Positions 47,455-61,000 of a stretch of DNA of 64,000 nucleotides are shown here, piece after piece; the first letter of the stretch is position 1; each line of letters begins with the position of its first letter. This DNA comes from Cytidiella melzeri. Taxonomy: Eukaryota > Basidiomycota > Agaricomycetes > Polyporales > Irpicaceae. The position numbers and the translations under genes are program-made. Location of the stretch: contig JABYQR010000192.1 of the NCBI GenBank assembly GCA_022592445.1, positions 1 through 64,000 of the forward strand, in the 5' to 3' direction. A model generated the notes under the pieces. That model ran no database searches. It was not told the origin of the DNA and was given only the letters and a program-made list of their open reading frames with translations.

Positions 47455-47924
47455 TGCAAACTCGTTTGCTGGCTTTGGTGAGTGAGTCCTACGTCCTACT
47501 GCAGGCGAGGTCAATGAATAACTTGTCATGACAGGTCATCGGTACTCTAGGGATGATAGCTCACAGATACTTTCCTCGTCATTTGGCCTCTCTCAGTGGC
47601 CGTTGTTCGCCCGTCGTCTAGTTAGGATACGTGTTTTTGGTGCCAAAATGAAGCAACCAATACCGCGTCCACAGACTTCTTTCAGGAAAGCATTGCATGG
47701 GTGCACAACGACAGTCGTGTGCTATCTCGCCTTTCATAGTATGGAATTACTGAAGAGTTGAAACATGATCATATTTTCTCTAGCTCGGATCAGCTGTGCC
47801 ACCCTCAGCACAGAGCGTGGCTCTAATTGTTGTTCATTCCACTGTATGTTCGCCTTGTACATAGGTCTATCGGAATCCCATTGACAAGTCGCCCAGAAGT
47901 TGAAACAGTAGGAAACCGCGGCCA
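47455..47924. other. Convergent intergenic region, no gene seen
   Basis: Lies between the 3' ends of the uL30m and chitinase genes. No protein sense on either strand. Confidence 0.45.
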
Positions 47925-49999
47925 TTAGACCCTGAAGAAACGCGAGCTCTTCGCGCCCGGAGTCTTGACGGGCACAGACAAAGGCACCGCTTTGCTCTCG
48001 TAATGGGTTTTGACGAACTGCCCAGGTGCTAGAGCCGCCGTAGCACACGGGCCATCGTCCTGCCAGTCTCCAGCAACACCTGAAACACAAGTTGATGTCA
48101 GAACCGTGTGCTCAATTCGCGCACGAACGACCTCTGGTCAGAGTACTGACCTCCCGGAACATCGCCGTAACTCCACCACTTCGCAGTCCAGAGATGTCCA
48201 CCCGAGACTACTTCGTCGCCTCCGTTGTACTATTGGTGGAATGAGTCGAGTCCGAATTCGGTTATGATCCTTCGGACTTACCGCTACGTTGCTGACCCAT
48301 GCATTCACACCAGCACAGTTACCCGACGTAGGAGGTGGGGTACTGCTAGTGGTGGAAGTGTGAGAGCTCGTGGTAGTCTTGGAAGTAGTCGTAGTCGTTT
48401 GGGTAGTTGTCGGCGGAGGAGTGGGTGCGCTTGCTCCACCTTGCAATGCAGCCTTCACTGCGGCATCAAAGCGGTTGTTGGCTGCAAACAACGAGACGTG
48501 TTAGCAATTTTATTACATAGGATACAGAATATACCATAAGCTTGGCTCGCGTCCCAAAACATGACACCTCCGAACGAGGAGTACGTCGCCTTGTATTGTT
48601 GGATGATTGGGCTCAAAGTATCAATTGGCACGTAACCACTGCCGGCGGCGGCTTGAGCTGCTGGTACACCGAGGAACACCTTTACATTGGGGTTGGGTGA
48701 CTGAGTTTTCGCCCAGTTATCCCTTCAACGATGCATGAGAAAGCCAAATGACAAGTCCTTTCGCTACACTCACCAGGTAGCGAAGTTGGCCTCAGTACCA
48801 CCCACGTTGCAATAGTTATTGTCTATGCATGAGACCAATCAGAGGAACTGCACGATCTAGTTTTTGGGATAACAGATACTCACAAAACTGGACGTAAACA
48901 GCATCGAATGCGACCGAGTTGATGAGACTATACTTGCTCTCAGTCGCTGCTCGCTCTCTTAAAGCACAGTGCGACATACCTGCCGAGGTAGGCATCCGGG
49001 AAGGGGCATTGCGGAGCACCAGTGATAAAATATCTGACAAAAACGGTTTTATCAGACGCGGTAAGTTATCGGAGATTGGGAATGCCTACTTTTTGCTCGC
49101 GGTGTTCATGTGACTTCGCAGCTGGTTGATGAAGGTGACAAAGTAGGCCGTCGAGCCGCCTTCGATGTCGAGGTCAACGCTGAGAGGGTTTCATTATCAC
49201 GATAACCAGTGAGAGATGGATACTAACCCGTCAAGAACGGCACTGCCGAAGGGGCGAGTCGAACTAGAGCCTCCTAAAAAGAGGTTCCATATCTGGTCCG
49301 CGAAAGCTGACGCTTGAGAGTCTGAGGTAAAGCCTGCAGCACCGGTGGCACCACCGAGACTTATAGTGACAATCTTCCCTTTTGATTGGCAAGTCTCAAT
49401 GGCTGAGGCAAGGAACGAACACTCTGGTAGCTGCGAGCCTGGAAAGACGGGATCATCGTTCACATTGCAAGTCTAAAATGGGTGCGCTACGTCAGCCAAA
49501 AGCTCCATAGACAGGACAAGCACATACGTTCGCAAGGTCGATAGATGGGAGACCACCGGCCCCGAAGAAGACTGGCAAAGTGTTACTGCGTGTTTGATAA
49601 TGGTACGGGTCAGGATAATACCGTTCAAAAATGCAATCGGAAAGACGTCGATGGAATTATCCTGCGCTGCGTGATGAGAAATCGTACGCAGGGAGTGACT
49701 GTCTACTAACTTGGCAGTAGAAATCGATTGGCTGTTGCCAATCCGCCTGGTTGCTGTTCGTAGCACCGTAGGAGTTCTGACCCCAATAACTAAAATTCGG
49801 TTTGGACATAGATTGTCACGACAATGGAAAAGTACATACGCAACAACCTGAAAACAAAGTCGGTTTGGAGATGTTTCAAGATATGAGAGAAGCGTACATT
49901 GTCGTTTCTCGTAGTATCGAAGGCAGTGACCGGAAGCAGGAGATCCGATCCGAGGACACTAGCGAGTGCCAGTATGGAGGAGAATGGAACGGACAGCAT
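47925..49999 (-). CDS. Secreted GH18 class III chitinase with C-terminal CBM5-type module
   Basis: The start at 49999 gives a signal peptide (MLSVPFSSILALASVLGSDLLLPVTA). The mature enzyme is a plant/fungal class III GH18: NSYGATNSNQADWQQ, FFGAGGLPSIDLANTC, GKIVTISLGGATGA, the catalytic signature GVDLDIEGG (its Glu is the proton donor, at about 49170-49180), YFITGAPQCPFPDAYLG, VQFYNN and GGVMFWDASQAY. A Thr/Ser linker then leads to a chitin-binding module (NAWVSNVAYNGGDEVV, GHLWTAKWWSYGDVPG) and a 45-residue basic tail. It hydrolyses beta-1,4 chitin links outside the cell, either in wall remodelling or nutrition. Many short introns, and a 3' tail that reads SRFFRV. Confidence 0.93.
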
Positions 50000-51277
50000 A
50001 TCGCACCAGGGGAGATGGGTGCTAGCACTTGAGACTGTTCTGCAAGCCTTTTGTACCTCGAGAGCGCGGGTGTAACCGCGCAGTGCATTCTTCTCTTCTC
50101 AGCGACTGCATGCCGACATGGCTTCGAGAGCGACAGCTGGCCATGCGTGAGCAGCGGCCAGCGCTATTTGCTACAGAATGAGAGCTAATTGGGATGGTAA
50201 ATGTCGGATTCTAGGGGAGATATGCCCACACACCTCGAGCGAATGACCGCCGTGTTATCGCGTACGGAAGAAGAGCAGATCCTGGTCGCAAATGGCGAGA
50301 GCAGTGCGGTAGCATAGCAGTCTGCCGTCAGTGATAAATATAGCGGCTGTCGCGAGTCGTAGGATCGTTGTATTTCGGTTGTCGCATGACCCAATTACAC
50401 ATCCAGAACTGGGAACTTGAGAGGTCCGTCCATGCATTGCGTGACTCGAAAGAGGTTGTAACCATGAAGACAAGCTCGGGCGACAAACACATGCCATGCG
50501 GTCAACGTCTGCAAGAACCTATAATGTGAAAGCGTCCTGCAACCAGCACAAGAGGCGTAGCAAACACTAACGCACCTGGGTCAACGACGGAGAATTCTGG
50601 CTTGAGAGAACCCACGGCACCATGTGCATTTGTTCAGGAGCGATAAGGCAGTGAGCTTGTTATGTCTAACCACCGCTGTGCTCACACAAAAAAGCTGTAC
50701 TTGGCTGCTGAGCAAGGAACGAGGACATGCCACAGTACATGGTTGACCTCAACCTGCAGCTGCAGCTGGGACGACCACACTCGAGTCGAGAGTCGCAGGC
50801 TGTGTCCGAAAGCGCTGTGTCCGGGCCGCTACCCGCAGACGCGTATGTAAGCATGTTTACGGCAAGAACTGACTGGCCATGGTAGATTTATGCTCTCCAA
50901 AACCCGTAATTGATTCTGGTGTCGACTTCCGTCGTTGTGCGCACTCTGCCACCTCGATACCCCCCTATTTGCCTATGCCGATGCATGCAAGAGCATGAAT
51001 TGTTGGTCTCCCAGCTCAGCGTGCAGTTTCCTACCAAGACCACCGTCGCATAGTAGCTGCGCAACCGTGACGGGTGCAATCACTACAGGTGCTTTGCTGC
51101 TCCGCATCCTCATCCTCTACCTCGACCAAAGACACGATTCAACTGTCGAAACCGCCCCACATCTCACTACTATCACGACGCGTCCCTTGCAGTGTACTTA
51201 GGCTGCCGCTATAGGCACGTCCCCTCGTACTTGAGTGTTCAGCCGCTTCAGCTGAAGCCTTGTCCTTCATCTCAAAG
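50000..51277. other. Intergenic region between divergent chitinase and P450 genes
   Basis: About 1.3 kb with no frame of recognisable sense. It should contain both promoters. Short CTGCAGCTGCAGCTG palindromic triplet near 50754-50768; nothing else stands out. Confidence 0.45.
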
Positions 51278-53549
51278 ATGCCCATCGTCTCATCCGTCGT
51301 TCAAGCTATCAGGGACAACAGCTCCCCTTCTAGACTCTCTCTCGTGTTCGTTGCTGGAACGCTCGTCTATGTTTCCTACAAGACGGGCTCAATCGTTTTC
51401 CGCGTTCTAACTTCCCCTCTTCGGTCACTTCCTGGGCCGCCAAGCCCCCACTTCTTCTGGGGAGCAGGAAAAGCCGTCGCCGAAGCGGACAAAACTGAGA
51501 TTGGGCTGCTTCAGGAGCAATGGGTGGAACAGTATGGTCCAACTATCGCTTATCAGGGCGTATTCGGTGCAAGTCCTCACCACATTCTGAATGTGGCAGC
51601 GAGCTGACGTTCCCGCCGCAGGCTAGAATCTTGTGGACGTTGGATACACGGCAAGTCCTGTAGCCTTTCAAGCCCTTGCTCAACCTTACATCAGTCCAGC
51701 GCAATTAATCACATACTCACAAACGACTACATCTATCAGAAGCCCCGAATGAGTCGCATACACCTGTCGCGTATTGTTGGCCAGGGTGTTCTAGTCGCCG
51801 AAGGTACGCTCTTGTGGTTATCGAGATCACAGTTATTCACAAGAGCCACCAGAGGATCAACATAGAAATCAGGTATGTTCCATATATAGTAATAACCCTC
51901 GCGGCTATCTGACCTCACTGCCATAGCGAAGAGTGTTGAATCCTGCCTTTGGCCCTGCGCAGGTACGCGAGTTGACAGAGATTTTTGTGGAAAAGTCGCA
52001 GTTGGTGGGCGCGTTCGATACTTCCGTGCTGTCGTCAAGTCTGACCTTGATGTAGCTCCGCGATAGATGGCTCGACGAAATCGAAAAATCGAGCGCAGAC
52101 AACGCTCACGTCGACGCCATGTCCTGGTTAAGCAAAGCAACCCTTGACATCATCGGTCTCGCCGGTGGGTTGCGTTCCCTCGATGCTCTTAGCTCTGCTA
52201 ATCCCAGACCAGGCTTCAACTACAACTTTGACGCGCTTAGCCCGGATGTGGAGACGAACGAGCTGAATGAGGCCTTCAACACGATTTTTACCACCCAGGG
52301 TAGGCTCAACCTGTTTGTTGTTCTGCAAGCCATGCTGCCTATCCTACGTATCTTTGTATGTAACTTGATGGGCTCTGATCTCTTCGGTTTGTCTGATCAT
52401 ATCCAGAAATCTAAGGGCGAACGAAAGTCGGCAGAGGCGCAGAAGACGATGCGTCGAATTGGTCTGCAACTCATCGCCGAAAAGAAGGCATCGATCCTTG
52501 CCGCAAGCGGCCAGAGTAACGTCGAAAGAAAGGATGTCCTCGGTCGAGATTTGTTGACCTTGCTCATCAAGGCAAACATGGCGACGGATATACCTGAGAG
52601 TCAGCGGCTGACGGATGAAGAGGTTCTCTCGCGTAAATAAACCTCAAAGCTTTATCACGCGGAGAAGCTGTAGCTCACAGTATTTGATAGAGGTTCCGAC
52701 GTTCATTGTTGCAGGTCACGAAACAACTTCGACAGCGACAACGTGGGCACTGTTTGCGCTCACGCAGCACCCCAAAGTCCAACGCAAGCTTCGGGACGAG
52801 CTTTACACCATTCCAACAGAGAACCCGACAATGGATGAGCTTCAGGCACTGCCTTACCTCGATATGGTCGTCAAGGAAGTGCTGCGCTATTATTCGCCGG
52901 TGCCATTATCCGCCCGTTCGGCGATGAAAGACGACGTGATTCCCTGCAGCACACCCTATACAGACAAGGACGGCGTTCAGAGGGATCATGTTCGGTAGGC
53001 GAGCGTTCTCTGCTCCGTGCGTTGTTGCAGCGACTGAAAGAGAATGATGGGCGTAGGGTAAAGAAGCACGATGTTGTCGCGATACCCATTTTAGCTCTGA
53101 GTCGGTACAAGCCTTACTGGGGAGAAGATGCGAAGGAGTTCAAGTTGCGTTTTTGCAGCTCTGCTACATCATACATACTAAGCACGCTGCCGACAGACCA
53201 GAACGCTGGGAACACCTTCCGGATGCGGTCGCCTCCATCCCCGGCGTGTTTGGCAACACCCTCAGCTTCCTCGGTGGACCAAGGTCATGCATCGGATACC
53301 GATTCTCACTTGTCGAGTGCGTGAATTCCATTTTTCTTCCCTTGACCCATCGCCTACTCGCTTCCGTCATTATCTAGAATGAAGGCCTTGCTCTTCACCC
53401 TGATACGTTCGTTTGAGTTCGAGTTGGGCGTCCCGGCGGACAAGGTCAAGAAGAGGACGGCCATTGTCCAGCGTCCCATCGTCGTTGGCGACGATGACAA
53501 GGAGGAAGGGAAGATGCCGCTGTTTATTCGGCCGTATGTGCACACATGA
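51278..53549 (+). CDS. Cytochrome P450 monooxygenase
   Basis: The start at 51278 opens an N-terminal membrane anchor ([15 protein letters not shown]) and the proline hinge [13 protein letters not shown]. The later parts show C-helix WxxxR-equivalent [14 protein letters not shown], the I-helix [18 protein letters not shown], the K-helix ExxR in [11 protein letters not shown], the meander region [11 protein letters not shown], and the heme loop [20 protein letters not shown] with the axial Cys. It ends at 53549. One intron at about 51650-51698 begins GCAAGT, a GC-AG intron, and the rest are GT-AG. The reading stays open across all joints I could test, so the gene looks functional. Family-level name and substrate cannot be assigned by eye; large CYP families of this type in mushrooms act in xenobiotic and secondary metabolism. 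Confidence 0.9.
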
Positions 53550-53958
53550 TGCTATTTAGTCATTCCGCAGTGATACCCTGATATGTGAAAGGAATACCAA
53601 ATGAGCACATCAAGTGTACGTGCCGTTTGAAACATTATATATCACAGCGTCGACAATGCAAATAAACCCCATTTCTATGCAAAAATACCTATTACAGCCA
53701 TCTCAACGAAGGTGTGTATGAACAAGGGGGTTACGAGTGTATAATATGTAGATTCTAGTACAGCAAAGAGAGCGACGAGGGTTTGCAAGAACGATGCTAG
53801 CGATTGCCCATGGTTCACCGTGAATGAGTGTGATCTTCCGATCCCGTAGTCATTGTTCAGGATCGCGCGGGGGTATGTACCTCTATAACGTCAGGGAATC
53901 CCAAAAAAAAACGAAAGACTGTCCCAAATGATAGCCGCACACTGGAGAGTGAATGTCC
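53550..53958. other. Convergent intergenic region, no gene seen
   Basis: Separates the 3' ends of the P450 and GH16 genes. An A-run (AAAAAAAAA) lies at about 53903-53912. No protein sense. Confidence 0.45.
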
Positions 53959-55969
53959 TCAGCACGCCTGCCACATCTTGACCGAATCGACGACCATCGC
54001 GCGTTCTTTGGGGTCCGTCGGCCATGTCGAGTACCACTCGTCTTGGGCCCTCGCAAACGTCGACATCGCCACTAGAAGACCAGTATGGTCAGCCTTTGTG
54101 CATCAAGGCAACTAGAAAAACGTACCATCGGACCCATCCAACCACGGCTTGTTGCCAACACCATCAGGGAACCACCCGTTCGTCCCGCCAACTGCGACGT
54201 TCATAATCAAATAAAACGGCTTGTTGAATGGTGCCGAGTTCTTTCCGTTGTCTGTCTTTCCCCACGTCGAGCCAGGCGTCTCCCCGTTCACAGCGTCCGC
54301 CCACGGGTTCGGGGTCTGGATCGTCTGACTGCCGTTGGCGACGTACGGCGGGAAATCACCACGCTCAAAGAACGGCTCGTCAAACTTGATTTCGAGCATC
54401 TTGTGCAGCCTCGTGTCGACGTACACGCGCAGAAAGGTGGGAGACCACTCGAGCGTGTAGGTGTGGAACCCGGCAGAAAAAGTCGAGCGGCGGTCGGACC
54501 ACCAGCCGTAGGTCTTGGCGACGCCGTTGAGCCAGGTGAAAGGACCCCAGTTGAGCGAGCCGCGCACGACGTCTCGACCTCTGTAAAGCGCAGAATGAGT
54601 TGTGGCAGCGAAGCAACAGAGAGAATGATGCGTACTGAGCCTTGTACGTCGGCCCGTTTCCTCTGCTTTCCATAATGTCGATTTCACCACTCAGCGGCCA
54701 CGGCCCGTAGGAGCTGTCGACGGGCAGCATCCACAGTGCGGGCCACAGCCAGTCTCCTGTAGGGATCTTGGCCACGATCTCGACTTTGCCGTAAGTGATG
54801 TGGTGCGAATTCTTTGTGGTCAGACGGGCGGACATGACGGGCGGGATGACGGTACCCGAGGTGGAGTTTGAGACCGCGCCGCAAGCCGATGCTGAGCAAA
54901 AAAAGAAAACGTTTAGAGAGATAGACTTGGAAGAAGAGACCGTGTGATTTACCATTCGTGTTCGTGCATCCCGAGATATTGTACGTGTACCCGTTCAGGA
55001 CGTTGTTGTACCCGATGACGTCCGATGTAAGCGTCGGAACGATGTACAGCATGCCGTCGTCCACAAAGGAATTGTTTGAGGACCCAGTGGTCATCTCAAA
55101 CTCGCCGTTTCTATCAAGAGTTCCCTAGTTAGCAACAACATATTGACAGAAACAAGCGAGAGAACTGACCCAAATCCACTCATGTCAATCTCCCTAGACC
55201 AGGTATACTCGGTATCAAGTGTGTCAAACTGGTCATTCATGATCAAGCACAAGTCTCCGACCCTGGGCACGTCTTTCCACGAGGTCCAGCAGCGGACGAC
55301 GCTGCCTGCGACACCCAAGAGGGCGACGGCGTAGGTGATCCAATACGCGATACGACCGTGGACGTCTTTTGCACCAATCCACGGTTTGGCTATGTCGGAC
55401 TCTGCGGCAAGCATAGTGGAACGGAGACGCTTGGAGGGGCGGTTTGCGAGAGAGAGACGGGACGGGTTTGAGTGGAGGTGGGCGGAGGACGGAGTGCGCT
55501 TGGTGAGCATGGGAGGAGACATGAACGAGTCACGGAAGGAGACTGCTGGACGGCCTGTGCGTGTAGCAGGGAGGTCTGGGTTGGAGCGCAAGTTGGAATT
55601 GACGGAGACTCGACTCTGGACACGAGAGTGAGCTGTGATGGCTGGGTTACTGGCAATTGTGGAGTTGTCGAGCATGCTCATGCTGATGACACTGGCGGGC
55701 GGCGAGAATGGGTTGTCAACCTGGGTACGTGGGGTGCCAGGTGCGGAAGAGTCGGGAGTGCGGAAAGGATCGCGGTGGAATGAAGCTTCGGGACGACGTT
55801 CTTCGTCAACGACCATGTCGGCTGCGCTGCGATTCTTGTCGATGAAAAAGAGGGGTTTTGGGGGTTGCAAGCGCTTGATAGCTGGGGGGTCATTGGCGGA
55901 AGAGGTGGGGAGGGGAATGGCCTCTGAAGAGGAGGCTGCGGAGGAGGCGGTGGATGGCGGGGACGGCAT
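53959..55969 (-). CDS. GH16 beta-glucanase-like type II membrane protein
   Basis: Start chosen at 55969 (MPSPPSTASSAASSSE). About 200 cytosolic, Ser/Pro-rich residues precede a membrane helix (IAYWITYAVALLGVAGSVV), then a lumenal/extracellular GH16 domain: FDTLDTEYTWSREIDMSGFG, NNVLNGYTYNISGCTN, HITYGKVEIVAKIPTGDWLW, and the catalytic signature GEIDIMESRGN (nucleophile and acid/base Glu around an Asp). Further pieces are FHTYTLEWSPTFLRVYVD and the C-terminal MWQAC. GH16 enzymes with an N-terminal anchor of this kind act in beta-glucan synthesis or remodelling, as Kre6/Skn1 do, though the sequence is closer to laminarinase/glucan-binding GH16 than to Kre6. Role is inference. Five or so introns. 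Confidence 0.85.
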
Positions 55970-58055
55970 GGTGAACGGTGAGTGGGAGGTTGGGTAGCAG
56001 ACGGCGGCGGGACAAGCGTCGCTGGCTGAAACCAAGGATGGCGTTGTGTGCGTATTATGTAGTGCCCGTGGTGGCCATCCCGCCATGGAAAGCGCACGTG
56101 GAGACCTAGGCCGACTGTGGATATTGTTGGACAGGTGTTCTTTGCGAGATGGAAGGCGGAGTTGACAGGCGGACAAGGCACAGGAGTTGTATTGCGAGCT
56201 CGGCTGTCATCCGTCGACAGTCTCTCGCGGTCGGTGACAGGGCTGTGCCGTGTTGTTCTGATCCTCGTTCGAGAGCCTAGACAGCACAATCTGTAGGAGA
56301 AAGTTGGCGGCTCAGTGTTTGTGTTGTAATGTTGTACGAGCGTGTTTACAGACAGGCCGTGAGAGCCATGTTGTGCACCAAACCGCATCTCGTCCGCAGT
56401 GAGGGTGATCCGAAGAATGAGCAGCGTTTTCCCGAGGGCATCGTAGGACTGTCATTAGGAGACAGCACTTCCCAGGCTCACGGTTGGACAGCTCGGGCAC
56501 ACGTAAATGTCTGTGGCCTGGCTCGTTCTAGTTCTTTGCAGGAGAGCTACAGCAACAGAGAGTGTAGATTAATGGAGATAACGAACAACACGCACTCGAC
56601 GCTTGCAAGCGTCATCTCTGACGCTGCGTGCCGCTATTGGGCAGTCTGTGGATGTCGCCAATCCGACATGAGAGATATTCCCATTCATGCCGAGTTGATG
56701 ACAAGCCATTTGATCCGTCGAACGCGAGATATCCAGAGTAAGTAGACACCATGTTCGAGAGCCTATGTGTGATCCTGATTGTATCGGCCAAGATTCGAAA
56801 GCGAAATTGCCCAAGCTTGAAGCTTGAGCTAGTGTTGACGCTTTACGCTCTTTCCAGATAATGTGGTATTCGATTTCCCTGAGTAAACGGTTCCTAGTTT
56901 CCAGGTCCAATCTTGCTGCTCTACGCGCCGTACGTCAACCCACGACAGTGTGCGATAAGCACCAGCCACTCACAGTCACTGGCGTTGTACCCAGGATCGC
57001 GTGGCTCAATGCGCCGAAACCCCGACTGTACAAAGCTGGAGTCAGCTTGATTAAAATAAGCTATTGAAACAACCATCTGAAGGCTTCATTGCACCCAGTG
57101 TTGCTGCCACACCGATACAGTGGATGCCGAAGAATGAATCGATAGACGTTCAGTACCTCGAGGCCGGACTCGGAACACGGCGATGGACATCTCGCCCTTC
57201 GTGGCGTACTGCCGGGGCCGCAACGTGCAGGGTCGTGGCTGATCCGGCGATCTGCCAAACGTCGCGTCTGAAAACGTGCTCTGAATGGTCGATCTGAACG
57301 GCCAACGGTGACATGACTCGGGTCCGTTCAACGAGGAGCGCGGCGGCCGTTTGAATGCAACCTTGGGATTCCCAGGCGATCCTCAGGGTGCTGTAGGGTT
57401 GAGTGACAGTGGTCTTCCACTGTCACGTCACAATGTATGCGGCACATGCAACGCTGGCTCTTTGGTTCTCGCGTCGTGGCTTGGAAGTGCTGACTGAAGC
57501 CGAGTAGAGCTCGTCCTCGGTCTTCCCGGGGCTGCACCACTGTACGTCGAACTGGTACAACTCACTTGAAGAAAAAACATTAATCAAAGATAACATTAAT
57601 CAAAGATACCACCGTGAGTATCGCACGCCTTGTTCTGGCGTCGGTGACTGATACTGACAGTGACAGCGACGTCGCAGAGTACATCGACCGTTCAGGCACT
57701 ATGAATCCTGCACACGACGTCGCGTACAGTCTGCTTCGGCAGCGAGAGTGGGTCCCAGCCGAGCCCAGACTCCCATTCATACTGCCATTCATTGCTGCCT
57801 TTTCCATTCCATCCTCACGTCTCGTCAACTCCCCGTCAAATCGCACAGCCATCCCACAATCTAGGCACAACACCATCCCTGTTCAGATCACAATCTTGCC
57901 AACCCACAGCCTTATAGAGAGCAGCAACAACTGCGACAAACGGCTCACGGCTCTCTTGTTCGTCGAGCTTGGTCGCTGCCTTCGTCCGCCGTCCCTCCAT
58001 CTCCTCCAGTCTGCTTACGCTCTTTGCCCTCTGCACTCCACCTAGACAGGACACC
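55970..58055. other. Long intergenic region before the GT2 gene
   Basis: About 2.1 kb. The first few hundred bases are the upstream region of the GH16 gene, with open minus-strand frames that have no family sense, and the last part is the promoter/leader of the GT2 gene. A 16-bp unit AACATTAATCAAAGAT occurs twice in tandem at 57576-57607. CACGTG is present at about 56095. No gene seen on either strand. Confidence 0.45.
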
Positions 58056-61000
58056 ATGGACTACGACGCCTACGATGCGCTTTTGCACCACATCTTCAAA
58101 CAGGTAATCTCTCTCGCAAAAAATCTCATCTCTCACTAGCTCACTCCTCTCGTATAGACACAAGGTGACGCCTGGTTCAAACCCTCCGAGGAAAACGTAC
58201 ACGCCGGAGTCTGCCTCAGGGTCGACGCCGGTCACTTTCGTGTCTTTCCTTACGAGAATCGCTACCTCGAACCATTCGAGGCCGCCGTCCGCGCCCTCAA
58301 CCCCGTCGTCGCCGTAAAGACACGCAGTGCCGCTATCCACGCCGCCCTTTCCTCCTTGTGAGTCTCCCACATGTCCGCTTACACTCGAAACTGAACCCTT
58401 GCAACAGAAAGGACGATTCAGACGCAATCTACGTGGACAATGACACTCGTATCCAGGTCCTCGACAGCATGTCCTGGCTGCCCCGCGCCGACAAGGAACA
58501 GTGTGGCGCCTTCATCGTACGTCTGTCTCTCATCCCCACCTCGTATCTCGCACTCACACCTCCTTCAGAGAGACGAACGGGTTCTCGTCGTCTGGGCCTA
58601 CAACCTCGACAACATCATCCCCACCTGCCGCGACTTTGAAGACAAACTCATCAAGCTTGTCTGGGCCCAGCGTGCCGCCCTCTCCTCATTCACCACCGCC
58701 TCCCTCCCATACACCGCCTCGGCTGTTCCCTCCAACGTCAACTCTGACGACAACCTCGCCGAGAAGCCTTCTACCTCACAAGTGATTGATGAAAAGGAGA
58801 TGGAGGCAAAGATTGAAGAAAAGAAGCAAAGCAGCAAACGTGACAAGAAGCGCAGCTGCAAACTCGGCCTCGGCTACTTTGTCTCGAGCAAGAAGGATGT
58901 CGAAAAGTCTGGGGACGGACCCACAAAAAGGCCCATGCGATTTCTGGCGCCGATCTACGGCGGCTTGGCTGCGGCACTGTCGTTCTGTGAGTATCTAGAG
59001 TCGTTGGCTCCTTGGAATCGGGAATATTCACAGTCGAATCGACAGACTTTATCGGAAGCGGTATCAGTGTCATGATCGTCGAGTCCGTGCTAGACGGCAG
59101 CTTGACCCGATTCTGGCTGGTGGTCACTACGCCATTCTTGTTCTGCATCTCCTTGGTGAGTGATCTTCCGAATGGAATCCAACGCATGCCGACTGACTAG
59201 CTGTGTGCTACAGTTTTTCTGCGCTCAGCTCATCGGTAACATTGGAATGATGTCAGTCTCTTCACTCTGACCAATGTTCATATCAACTAACCGCGTTTAT
59301 CAGCATTGGCCCCGTCGCGCAGTTCCATCAAAACTCAAAGTACTACTCTGCCGTTCCACCTGTCCCTAACAAAGAGGTCGACTCCAACTTGCCGCATATC
59401 ACCGTCGAAATGCCAGTCTACAAGGAGAGTCTAAAGGAAACCATGTACGTATTTCCCTGTTGGTTTATTCCACTGACTCAATTGTTTCTACAATTCTAGT
59501 GCACCCTCCGTGTACTCTCTCAAAAAGGCCATGCAAACATACTCTCGCCAGGGCGGCACTTCTTCCATCTTCATCAACGACGACGGTCTCCAGCTTCTCT
59601 CTGACGCCGACCGCGCCGAACGTGTCGCGTTCTACGCAGACAACAACATCGGCTGGGTCGCACGTCCCGCACACTCTAGTGCTCCTGACGGGTTCAAACG
59701 TGCAGGACGGTTCAAAAAGGCCTCAAACATGAACTACGGGCTTGCGTTGTCCCTCAAGCTGGAGAAACACATGGCAGCCATGGTTGCCGAGGCGACTGCC
59801 AACGGTGAAGATCTCGACGAGGACGACGACCTCGAAGAGCGCGCGTTACAGTTGGCTATCGAGGAGACGTTCGAGGAGAGTGGAAGGAAGTACAGGCCGT
59901 GGGCGTCCAACGCCAAGTCCATCCGTGTCGGCGAGCTCATCTTGATCGTCGACTCGGACACGGTCGTTCCCGAGGACTGCTTACGTGACGCGGCGAGGGA
60001 AATGTACGAGTCCCCCGAGGTCGGAATCATCCAGCACGAGTCCGACGTCATGCAGGTCGCGAACCATTACTTTGAAAACGGTATTGCACACTTTACGAGG
60101 AGAATCAACAAGAGTATCTCCCTCGGGTGCTCGAACGGAGAGGTCGCGCCGTTCGTCGGCCACAACGCGTTCTTGAGGTGGTCGGCATTGCAGGACGCGG
60201 CGTTCATCGATCCTGCAGACGGCAAGTCCAAGATTTGGTCAGAGTCGAACGTGTCGGAGGACTTTGATATGGCGTTGAGGCTGCAACTCAAGGGGTACAT
60301 CATCCGGTGGTCGACCTATTCGGACGGAGGCTTCAAGGAAGGTGTATCTCTCACATGTGATGACGAGCTCAACAGGTGGCAAAAGTACGCTTACGGTATG
60401 TTCTCCTTCGCTGTCCTGCCTCGTTGGGTGCTCACATCTTGTTAGGATGCAATGAGCTCATCTTCAATCCCCTCATCGAATGGTGGTACAAGGGGCCGAT
60501 CAACAAGCAGCTGCACGTCTTCATGTGGTCCGATGCTCCCGTGCATTACAAGATCAGCATGACGTCGTACATGTTCTCGTATTGTACGTCCTTGCACTCC
60601 GTGGACAATTGAAAATTACTCACGCTTTCCCGTGTTAGATGGTATCGCTGCCGGATTCGCCCTTTCACTCATGAACTATTTCTTGCTCGGCTGGGCAGCG
60701 ACCACGGATGGTTACTATCTCCACAGCTTCGAAGTTTGGCTCGCCTGCATGGCTGTCTTCCCTGTTCTCGGAAACCTCGGCTTCACGCTACTCGAGTACC
60801 GCCTCGGACACCGGAACCTCCTTGACTCACTTATGGAGAACCTCACATGGGTACCATTCTTGTGAGTTCCTTCGTTGACGACTGTTTTTGCCAATTCTTA
60901 CCCTCTCCTCTCTACAGCTTCTTCTTCTTCGGCGGTCTGAGTATCCATCTCTCTCAAGCCCTCCTCGCTCATTTGTTCTCCTACAACATCACCTGGGGCG

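Noticed and set aside
53959..55969. Naming the GH16 protein KRE6/SKN1
   Set aside because: The membrane topology is similar, but the catalytic domain lacks the long Kre6/Skn1-specific blocks I would expect.
56569..56910. 113-codon minus-strand frame starting MDLETRNRLLREIEYH
   Set aside because: Isolated, no splice partners, no known domain, and sits in a region with no other coding sense.
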